A DNA stretch of 64,000 nucleotides, from assembly GCA_015272215.1 (NCBI GenBank), contig JACYMD010000078.1, positions 105,907 to 169,906 of the forward strand. Reading direction: 5' to 3'. This DNA comes from Rivularia sp. T60_A2020_040. GTDB taxonomy: Bacteria; Cyanobacteriota; Cyanobacteriia; Cyanobacteriales; Nostocaceae. The notes under the pieces are model-generated. The model saw only the letters and a list, made by a program, of their open reading frames with translations. It was not told where the DNA came from and made no database searches. The position numbers and the translations under genes are program-made. Positions 57,472 through 64,000 of this stretch are shown here, one piece after another; within the stretch, counting starts at the first letter, position 1; every line of letters starts with the position of its first letter.

Positions 57472-60400
57472 ATGAAACAATCAAGCAGGCGCAATCGGGG
57501 CGTAATACTCACCCTTAAAGGCTGGGATAAGTTCCAATCTGCAAAAGTTAAAGCCGAATTTGAAGAAAATGCTGGAAACAATTTTACTTTAGAAGCACTT
57601 AGCGATCGCACTCTCTTAGCCCTGCACACTATCTCAAAAATATTGGGGCGATCGCAACCTGTAGATAAAAGTTCTTTGCAGTCTGCCTTCGCTGCCTTGA
57701 ATTTGGAGTTGTGTAAAAACGATTATACCCAACCCAAGCCCCCAGAATCAGAACTCCGCAGCGCAAATCCGCAGTTTGACTGGGGAGAAGCACCGGATGT
57801 ATCTGTATTTTACGGTCGTAGTGAAGAATTATTACAATTACGCCAGTGGATATTAGAACAACAGTGTCGTTTAGTTGGGCTGTTGGGAATTGGTGGGATT
57901 GGCAAAAGTACCTTAGCAGTTAAATTGGGGCTACAAATTCAAGGTGAATTTGAGGTAGTAGTATGGCGGAGTTTGCAAAATGCCCCACCAGTAGAGGAGC
58001 AATTAACAAGCATACTGCAATTTTTGCTATGGGCGTTGCGAAAGGAAATGGTAATATATGAAACATTTGATGGTAAAGTATCAAAATTGATAGAATGTCT
58101 GCAATCAAACCGATGCCTACTGATTTTAGATAACTTTGAAACAATTTTAACTAGTGGAAATCAAGTAGGGCAATGTCTTCCTGGTTACGAAGGATATGGG
58201 CAATTAGTCAAGCGTTTGGGAGAAGTACTCCATCAAAGTTGTGTCTTGATTACTTCTAGGGAAAAACCCAGAGAGATGATCCCGTTAGAAGGAGATAAAA
58301 CAGGAGTAAAATCTTTGCCATTAAAGGGATTAAATCCCAGCGAGGGACAAGAGCTATTCCAGCAAAAAGGACAATTTACGGGTACAGAACAAGAATGGCA
58401 GACACTGATCGAGTATTATGGAGGTAATCCCCTTGCACTAAAAATGGTAGCAGCCGGAACTCAAGAGCTTTTCAACGGTAAGATTACTTCTGTTTTGGAA
58501 TATATGGAACAGGGGATAGCAATTTTTGACGATATCAGCGACTTATTGTCATGTCAGTTCCAGCGTTTATCAGCAGTAGAAGCAGAAGTAATGTATTGGC
58601 TGGCAATTAATCGAGAACCAGTATCTCTTACTGAGTTAGCTGAGGATTTGGTGACATTTACTTCCAAACGTCAATTACCACAAGCAATTAAATCTTTATT
58701 ACAACGCTCATTAATAGAAAAAAGCGGCGAAAATTTCTTTTTGCAACCAGTCGTGATGGAATATACTACACAGCGATTAGTTGAAAAAGTTTGTCAAGAA
58801 TTAGTAGAAGAAAAATCTGTCCGTTTACGCTTGTTTCAAAACCATGCTTTGATAAAAGCAACAGCCAAAGACTATATCCGGGAAACACAAAAGCAATTAA
58901 TTGTCCAACCTCTGCTTGAGCAATTGTTGTTAGAAATAGGCTCTCAACAAAAGCTGGTAATTTTATTGCAAGATGTATTGGAGGAGCAAAAATATCAAGT
59001 TGCAATATTAACTGGGTATGCGGGAGGTAATGTCCTCAACTTGTTAACACATTTGCAAGTAAATTTACAGGAGTATGATTTCTCAAATTTGACTATTAGG
59101 CAAGCTGACTTACAGTGTATAAATTTAGCTAGTGTGAATTTCCAAAATACTGCTTTTGAGCAGTCTGTATTTGCTGCAACTTTTAAGAATATTTATTCAC
59201 TTGCCTTGAGTCCAGATGGAAAACTGTTGGCTACAGGTGATATGGATGGGCAAATTCATTTGTGGCAAATGGCAGATGGAAAAAACTTGTTGACATTTAA
59301 AGGACATGAAGGTGTAGTTTGGACAGTCGCCTTTAGTCCAGATGGACAAACCCTGGCAAGTGGTGGTCATGATGGATTAATTAAATTGTGGGATACACAA
59401 ACGGGAGAATGCCTAAAAACTTTAGATAAACACACAGGTATTGTTTGGTCTGTCAGCTTTAGTGCAGATGGTCAAACTCTAGCAAGTGGTAGTCAAGACG
59501 CTTTAATTTGTTTATGGGATGTCCGGCTAGGTCAGTGCTTCAAAGTATTGCACGGTCATACTAGTTGGGTATGTTCAGTCAGGTTTAATGCAAATGGTTC
59601 TATCCTAGCCAGTGGTAGTGATGATTGCAATATTCGCTTGTGGGATGTCAGTAAAGGTACTTATATAAAAACTTTGCAAGGTCATACTGGTAGGGTATGG
59701 TCGGTTCGCTTCAGTCCAGATGGTAAAACTATTGCTAGTGGCAGTTTTGACCACTCTATTAGGTTATGGGATGTGAGTAAAGGTACTTGCACTAATACAT
59801 TCCACGGTCATAAAGGTTCGGTATGGTCAGTTTGCTTTAGTTCAGATGGTCAAACTATTGCTTCAAGTAGTTATGATTCCAGCGTGAGGTTATGGAATGT
59901 GCAGCAAGGTGCGTGCATTAAAATTTTACACGGTCATATCAGTGAAGTATACTCAATCACTTTTAGTCCAGATAATCAAACCTTAGTTAGTGCTGCTCAA
60001 GATTCCACTGTGCGTTTCTGGGATGTAAGTAAAGGTGTGTGCGTGAGAACGTTACAGGGTCATCATAGTGGAGCGCTTTCGGTCAGTTTTAACCCTGTTA
60101 GCGCAGCTTCCCCGAAGGGGATTAATTCTATATTGGCGATCGGTGGTTTTGATGGTTTAGTTCGGCTATGGGATGTTGCTTCTGGATACTATACTAGAAC
60201 TTTACAAGGTCACACAGATTGGGTATGGTCAGTTAGCTTTAGTCCAAATGGTTCTTTACTAGCGAGTGGCAGTGATGACAAAAGCATTAAACTGTGGGAT
60301 GTTATTTCTGGTGATTGTATTACAACGATTAACGACCATAGCGGTGGAGTAATATCAGTGACCTTTAGTCCAGATGGTCAAACCTTGGCTAGTGCTAGTA

Positions 60401-61068
60401 GGGACATGAGTGTGAAGCTGTGGGATATTCACGAGCATAAATGTATAAAAACTTTAGTTGGTCACACAGATGCAATCTGGTCAGTTAGCTTTAGTCCAGA
60501 TGGCAATACTTTAGCTACAGGTAGTGGAGACTGCTTGGTTAAGTTATGGGATGTGCGTGAAGGTAAATCTATAACAACTTTGCCTGGTCACACTGATGGA
60601 GTCTGGTCAGTGAGTTTTAGTCCAGATGGTAAAATACTTGCTAGTGCTAGTCTTGATGGTTCAATTCGATTATGGGATACCAATAACTTTACTTGCGTAA
60701 AAGTGTTGCAAGAACATACTTCTACTGTATGGTCAGTCAGTTTTAGCCCTAATGGTTGTATCTTGGCATCCGCGAGTTCTGATCAAACAATTCGCTTATG
60801 GGATATCAGTAATTTTACCTGTGTAAAAGTGTTGCATACTCATAGTAGTGGGGTATGTTCTGTTTGTTTTAATTCTGTTGGTAATATCTTGGTTCATACT
60901 AGTCAAGATGGGGGAATTAAGTTTTGGGATGTGGAAACAGATGAGTGCATCAAAACCCTGAAGGTAGATCGCCTTTATGAAGGGATGAATATTAGGGGGG
61001 TGACTGGGTTAACAACAGCACAGCGATCGGCTCTTTTGGCTTTGGGGGCTGTGGAAGGTGTGGGGTAG
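57472..61068 (+). CDS. NB-ARC/WD40 STAND protein with 14 WD repeats
   Basis: 1198 residues from ATG 57472 (TTG and GTG lie just upstream in frame). N-terminal HTH-like module ([20 protein letters not shown] ... [20 protein letters not shown]), then an NB-ARC ATPase with Walker [10 protein letters not shown], Walker B LLILDNFE and the GGNPLALKM motif, a winged-helix and linker part with a few pentapeptide-like residues, and 14 WD40 repeats (59190-60960) that would make two seven-bladed propellers. STAND proteins of this type are signal-activated switches. Function is unknown; immunity, development and cell death are all possible. Blade 8 contains an in-frame palindromic insertion. The tail ([21 protein letters not shown]) is duplicated at 62493-62636. 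Confidence 0.92.
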   Translation: MKQSSRRNRGVILTLKGWDKFQSAKVKAEFEENAGNNFTLEALSDRTLLALHTISKILGRSQPVDKSSLQSAFAALNLELCKNDYTQPKPPESELRSANPQFDWGEAPDVSVFYGRSEELLQLRQWILEQQCRLVGLLGIGGIGKSTLAVKLGLQIQGEFEVVVWRSLQNAPPVEEQLTSILQFLLWALRKEMVIYETFDGKVSKLIECLQSNRCLLILDNFETILTSGNQVGQCLPGYEGYGQLVKRLGEVLHQSCVLITSREKPREMIPLEGDKTGVKSLPLKGLNPSEGQELFQQKGQFTGTEQEWQTLIEYYGGNPLALKMVAAGTQELFNGKITSVLEYMEQGIAIFDDISDLLSCQFQRLSAVEAEVMYWLAINREPVSLTELAEDLVTFTSKRQLPQAIKSLLQRSLIEKSGENFFLQPVVMEYTTQRLVEKVCQELVEEKSVRLRLFQNHALIKATAKDYIRETQKQLIVQPLLEQLLLEIGSQQKLVILLQDVLEEQKYQVAILTGYAGGNVLNLLTHLQVNLQEYDFSNLTIRQADLQCINLASVNFQNTAFEQSVFAATFKNIYSLALSPDGKLLATGDMDGQIHLWQMADGKNLLTFKGHEGVVWTVAFSPDGQTLASGGHDGLIKLWDTQTGECLKTLDKHTGIVWSVSFSADGQTLASGSQDALICLWDVRLGQCFKVLHGHTSWVCSVRFNANGSILASGSDDCNIRLWDVSKGTYIKTLQGHTGRVWSVRFSPDGKTIASGSFDHSIRLWDVSKGTCTNTFHGHKGSVWSVCFSSDGQTIASSSYDSSVRLWNVQQGACIKILHGHISEVYSITFSPDNQTLVSAAQDSTVRFWDVSKGVCVRTLQGHHSGALSVSFNPVSAASPKGINSILAIGGFDGLVRLWDVASGYYTRTLQGHTDWVWSVSFSPNGSLLASGSDDKSIKLWDVISGDCITTINDHSGGVISVTFSPDGQTLASASRDMSVKLWDIHEHKCIKTLVGHTDAIWSVSFSPDGNTLATGSGDCLVKLWDVREGKSITTLPGHTDGVWSVSFSPDGKILASASLDGSIRLWDTNNFTCVKVLQEHTSTVWSVSFSPNGCILASASSDQTIRLWDISNFTCVKVLHTHSSGVCSVCFNSVGNILVHTSQDGGIKFWDVETDECIKTLKVDRLYEGMNIRGVTGLTTAQRSALLALGAVEGVG
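60093..60120. repeat. Small palindromic repeat inserted in WD40 blade 8
   Basis: GCGCAGCTTCCCCGAAGGGG encodes the extra SAASPKG between FNPV and INSILA, where the other repeats have FSPDGxxLAS. The GCGCAGC...CCC-GAA-GGG style matches intergenic palindromes of cyanobacteria. Confidence 0.7.
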
Positions 61069-61105
61069 GGTTTATTATCCGTTTTTCAAATGAATTAACC
61101 ACACA

Positions 61106-61142
61106 GTTGTAGGTGGCGAAATGGGGTGTTCGTCCCTACAAC
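61106..61142. repeat. Inverted repeat after the STAND gene
   Basis: GTTGTAGGTGGCGAA is paired with TTCGTCCCTACAAC around a short GGGG-containing loop. It lies 38 bases past the stop codon of the STAND gene and before the convergent gene, so it could be a terminator, or a dispersed TGTAGGGACGAAC-type repeat. Confidence 0.65.
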
Positions 61143-61173
61143 TATGGTCTAATAAACTGACAATGGCTTTAAA

Positions 61174-61647
61174 TTAGCGTTTTCTGAATTTTACATGATG
61201 ACCCTGGTGACCAGTTCTCTTGAACGAACCTTTAAAAGCCCAGTTAATATATCCACCATCACCTTGATTAATGAATTGACCATCCTTGAAAATCCAAATG
61301 CCATATTGAACATTGTCATATCTAGCTGATTTATAGAATTGAACACCTCGCAATCCGTTTTTATAAGGTTGGCTTAAATTGAAAACCATTACGTTGTATT
61401 TTCTGTCGGTGGCATAAAAAGCATTCTCGGCGAGATTTTTAACAAAACCTTCACGATTATTGCTAGTTTTGATAGTATTTTGGATTACCTCAATAATTGG
61501 TGCTACATCAACAAATGCTAGAGTATCCGTAGGAATTGTTAGAGCATTCGCAGGTGGGATGGTACTGATTTGAGAAGTAATACTGACTAGGTAGCTAACC
61601 ACTATTGCTGCTGTGAATAAGCTTAGAAACTGTCTTTTGATGTTCAT
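61174..61647 (-). CDS. Secreted hypothetical protein
   Basis: 157 residues with a clear signal peptide (FLSLFTAAIVVSYLVSITSQ, cleavage near PANA). The mature part has a beta-rich, Tyr/Gly-rich motif (NVMVFNLSQPYKNGLRGVQF, then VQYGIWIFKDGQFINQGDGG). A basic His-rich tail follows. I do not recognise the family; the periplasm or cell exterior is the expected location. It pairs with the next secreted gene on the same strand. Confidence 0.75.
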   Translation of the reverse strand: MNIKRQFLSLFTAAIVVSYLVSITSQISTIPPANALTIPTDTLAFVDVAPIIEVIQNTIKTSNNREGFVKNLAENAFYATDRKYNVMVFNLSQPYKNGLRGVQFYKSARYDNVQYGIWIFKDGQFINQGDGGYINWAFKGSFKRTGHQGHHVKFRKR

Positions 61648-61815
61648 AGTTTTCCCTCGGTTGATTTTTATTTTAATTTATGGCTTGTATATACTTTGTG
61701 AAGCTGAAAGCTATTAAGATTTGACTCTGACGCTCTTTCAAATCGTTGATAGTTGGCAGTTAACTGTTTGTCTTAACTAAGTGAAGTGCAATTTAAGAGT
61801 GTGACAGCTTAATGT

Positions 61816-62349
61816 CTATTGTGCTGGTCTTCCATTGACAAACAATTTGCCATTACGACGCTCTAGATACAGGTCTGATTCTAGAGGAGAGAACATAATA
61901 CCAGTCTTCTTAAAATCGAAATTTGCTCCTTTGGCACTACTAATGAGTGAATACTTGAGTTCCTTGAGTGTAGTTTTGTAGCTAGCCCAAGTGTTTAAGT
62001 TGTTAGGATTTTGATTTCTAAGTCGATTAATCTCATTTTGGACTTGCATAACATGCCCAGGTAAACCTTGTTTTGTGAGAAATAATTCTTTAACCCTTGT
62101 ACGCTTCATGGTGTTTAACCAACGTCCTGGGTTTTTTGTGGGATCAGTAATCTGATGTCTGTTGTCAATTGAGTTTCTTCGTTTCTTTTTTCTAGGCTTA
62201 GTTTGCTTAATATCTTCGGATTGATGTTGACTAATAGTCAAGTCAGAGGTGCTATTTGCTTCACCGACCGCAGTAAACGGAAAAATTGTACTAGCTGATA
62301 AAAATGCCCCCAAAATAATCCAACGAATCCGATACCTATAAAACGGCAT
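61816..62349 (-). CDS. Secreted hypothetical protein
   Basis: 177 residues from ATG 62349 (MPFYRYRIRWIILGAFLSAS); an upstream in-frame ATG at 62412 would put 21 residues in front of the signal peptide and is less likely. After the signal peptide comes a very basic linker (KQTKPRKKKRRNS), then a helical region (KELFLTKQGLPGHVMQVQNE) and a C-terminal strand (DLYLERRNGKLFVNGRPAQ). Family not recognised. Its upstream region is repeated, inverted, at 62961-63053. Confidence 0.65.
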   Translation of the reverse strand: MPFYRYRIRWIILGAFLSASTIFPFTAVGEANSTSDLTISQHQSEDIKQTKPRKKKRRNSIDNRHQITDPTKNPGRWLNTMKRTRVKELFLTKQGLPGHVMQVQNEINRLRNQNPNNLNTWASYKTTLKELKYSLISSAKGANFDFKKTGIMFSPLESDLYLERRNGKLFVNGRPAQ

Positions 62350-62360
62350 ATTTCCACTCC

Positions 62361-62455
62361 AAGTTGTTACATAATTACAGCTTGCGTACTTTCCCCTACT
62401 TACACAAGGCAACTAAGCCAAGTTAAATTCAACTTAAGCCTTTCGTAAAAAAACA
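62361..62455. repeat. Left arm of a 95-bp inverted duplication
   Basis: AGTTGTTACAT...TTGCGTACTTT...CTTACACAAGGCAACTAAGCCAAGTT...CAACTTAAG, matched on the opposite strand by 62961-63053 with about 80 percent identity by eye. It covers the promoter side of the secreted gene starting at 62349. Confidence 0.85.
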
Positions 62456-62492
62456 AGAGCGATCTTCCAAACTAACCTCATCACCAGAAGTG

Positions 62493-62636
62493 CGATCGCC
62501 TTTATGAAAGCATGAGTATTTCAGGTGTGACTGGGTTAACAACAGCACAGCGATGTCTACGACGGGCTATGCCTACGGCTCTTTTGGCTTTGGGGGCTGT
62601 GGAAGGTATTGGTTTTGAAGTGCGGAATGTGGGATG
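62493..62636 (+). pseudogene. Orphan copy of the STAND protein C-terminal tail
   Basis: GATCGCCTTTATGAA, then a frame reading [10 protein letters not shown], an inserted CLRRAMPT, then [12 protein letters not shown], and a stop at 62636. It is a near-copy of bases 60967-61055, the end of the NB-ARC/WD40 gene. A 21-base palindromic repeat (GTCTACGACGGGCTATGCCTA) is inserted in frame after AACAGCACAGCGAT. No WD40 repeats are attached, so this is a remnant or recombination scar. Confidence 0.8.
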
Positions 62637-62960
62637 AAATAAAGGTGAATTGCTGTTTATTTTATAGTTCGATGGTTTGGCTAGTTCGGACTTTTTAAAA
62701 AGCCAATAAGTAATAAAACTAATTATCAGACAAATTACAAATATTATTACATTATGTACGAATCTATTCTGTGTGAAAACATAAAAGATTGTAATTTTTA
62801 TCATCTTAACTTGTGTAAGTATACAGTGAAATAACTGTATTTTTAAGAGTTAGAAAAATCATTGGGTTAAAAAGCCCAACTCAAATTAGTCGCATTCAAT
62901 CCAGCACAACATATTCCTAATATTGGTGTGGGTGATGTCTAGGACGAGCTACGCGCACTC

Positions 62961-63053
62961 GTTTGTTCATAAAAGCCTTAAGTTGAAAATAACTTGGCTT
63001 AGTTGCCTTGTGTAAGTAAGGTAAAGTACGCAAACTGAAACATGTAACAACTA
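62961..63053. repeat. Right arm of the 95-bp inverted duplication
   Basis: Reverse complement of 62361-62455. The two arms enclose about 500 bases containing the STAND tail fragment, so the unit has the appearance of a small inverted-repeat-bounded insertion. Confidence 0.85.
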
Positions 63054-63090
63054 CTCTATAGTAGTCCTGAATCATTTGTGACAATTTTAA

Positions 63091-63141
63091 GTAGTGCGAG
63101 CTTCTAGCTCGCTATTGTAGCGAGCTAGAAGCTCGCACTAC
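63091..63141. repeat. Perfect GC-rich palindrome
   Basis: The arm GTAGTGCGAGCTTCTAGCTC plus GC is perfectly complementary to the second half (GCGAGCTAGAAGCTCGCACTAC), with a 7-base loop TATTGTA. It is a strong hairpin in non-coding DNA and a likely dispersed repeat. Confidence 0.9.
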
Positions 63142-63180
63142 ACCCATTACCTTTTTATCACCATAATTTTTTACAACTGA

Positions 63181-63459
63181 TTTAGCATTGCTCTAAATGA
63201 TTTAGAAATTATTATTTTAGGTAAATCGAGTCATGATTTTAATCTAACTCAACGAATTAATCAAATCATTCTCAATCAATCATTGGGTTATTTAAAAATA
63301 AATGATTTGAGTAAAGAGCAATTGCAAGAGTTTATTAAAAATTAAATCAATGGCACTACCAAATCCTGGAAAAAGGATAGAACGCTCATTAATGATGTCA
63401 GTAAAGCTGAAATTTATTCACTATTTAAAGGACATTTGGCAATAATTTATCAGCGCTGA
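63181..63459 (+). pseudogene. Decayed ORF with in-frame stop
   Basis: One frame reads ALNDLEIIILGKSSHDFNLT and so on to EQLQEFIKN, a TAA at 63343, then continues in the same frame (INGTTKSWKKDRTLINDVSK) to TGA at 63459. There is no start codon. The composition looks protein-like. Family not recognised; part of it resembles the next small gene (DVSKAEIYSLFKG against NADKAECKSLCLF). Confidence 0.45.
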
Positions 63460-63568
63460 ATGGCTATTTTTTTATCCAAAAAAAGGATGAAAAACTACAA
63501 TATTTTAGTAATTCCTGATTCATTTTTATTCTATCAAATATCGTAATTAAATTTCATTGGAGAATAAA

Positions 63569-63878
63569 ATGCCGGAAAAAGAAAACTACACATCTCAGGG
63601 TTCTGATTCTAAATTTTTATATAAAGGAAAGTTTTTAAATGATAAATTTTACAGAAAAAATCATTGGAGTCTTCTCAGATTTAAGCAGGTTCTGAAAGAT
63701 TTCAAATTACTTAAAAAAAATAAATAATGCTGATAAAGCTGAGTGTAAATCTCTATGTTTATTTATTGGAGTTATCACATTATTAAGTATTGGTATGTGC
63801 ATACAAGCAGATTCTATCGCTCAAGCTTTACAGGAAGTAGTCAGACTTTCAGTACAACAAATAATAAGGTTTTTTTAA
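63569..63878 (+). pseudogene. Small hypothetical gene broken at an A8 tract
   Basis: ATG 63569 with upstream GGAGA encodes 52 residues (MPEKENYTSQGSDSKFLYKG ... KDFKLLKKNK) to TAA at 63725. A +1 shift at the run of eight A (63713-63720) would continue through KKINNADKAECKSLCLFIGVI, a membrane helix, to TAA at 63876, giving about 103 residues. Either a true frameshift mutation, a read error, or slippage at the A-run. Function unknown. Confidence 0.5.
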
Positions 63879-64000
63879 ATCAGAAATCAGCACCGATCAA
63901 CCATTTCTAATTTATCTGAATCAGATGAATAATTCTGCTAGTTTTAACAGGGCAAACGCAAGAAAAATGACATGATAATATGCTATTGAAATGTAGTTAT

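Noticed and set aside
62502..62804. Minus-strand ORF of 100 codons
   Set aside because: It is antisense to the duplicated STAND tail and a palindromic repeat; the sequence has no family features.

Overview
The window is chromosomal DNA from a filamentous, probably heterocyst-forming cyanobacterium (Nostoc/Calothrix/Rivularia-like). The evidence is an intact fraC-fraD-fraE septal-junction operon, a cyanobacterial ndhA-ndhI-ndhG-ndhE (NDH-1) operon, a Pil/Pix/Hmp-type chemotaxis cluster with a PatA-like regulator, the efp-accB pair, many HIP1-type GCGATCGC sites, AT-rich intergenic DNA, and abundant short tandemly repeated repetitive (STRR) heptamers. No plasmid, prophage, transposase gene or CRISPR array is visible.

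Layout. (1) 1-12.1 kb, minus strand: a chemotaxis/phototaxis-type cluster in the order PatA-like regulator, CheY, CheW, methyl-accepting receptor, CheA-REC hybrid and, after a 1.1-kb gap, a second receptor cut by the window edge. The inner receptor has a GAF domain carrying both cysteine motifs of a DXCF-type cyanobacteriochrome. (2) 13-20 kb: tRNA-Leu(UAG), alanine racemase, an HNH protein, a DHH-family phosphoesterase, SixA and citrate synthase. (3) 20.4-24.4 kb: ndhA-I-G-E followed closely by an NAD kinase. (4) 24.5-37.3 kb: housekeeping and hypothetical genes (RidA-like, small membrane protein, peptidoglycan-binding protein, inactive-type M16 protein, purK, nagB, sucrase/ferredoxin-like protein, Uma2, CPA2 antiporter). 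A candidate 6S RNA with its own promoter and terminator lies just behind purK. (5) 37.6-49 kb: pentapeptide-repeat proteins, GST, penicillin-acylase family protein, a tandem CobO-like protein, the fraCDE operon and a sugar ABC permease. (6) 49-55 kb: purN, efp, accB, an ArsR regulator, a GerMN protein and proS. (7) 55-64 kb: accessory-looking DNA with hicAB, an acyltransferase, a large NB-ARC/14xWD40 STAND protein, two secreted unknowns, a duplicated fragment of the STAND gene between inverted repeat arms, and decayed small ORFs.

How genes work together: the first cluster should form one signalling array controlling type IV pilus motility. ndhA/I/G/E encode membrane and iron-sulfur subunits of NDH-1. 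fraC/D/E encode proteins for filament integrity and cell-cell communication. EF-P and BCCP form a common cyanobacterial neighbour pair.

The most notable non-gene signals are several families of small palindromic or terminal-inverted-repeat elements. One pair shares an identical hairpin whose loop is inverted between the copies, one family is nested inside another palindrome, and two small elements are inserted in frame inside protein genes (penicillin acylase and a WD40 blade). All functional calls come from reading sequence motifs; no database search was run.
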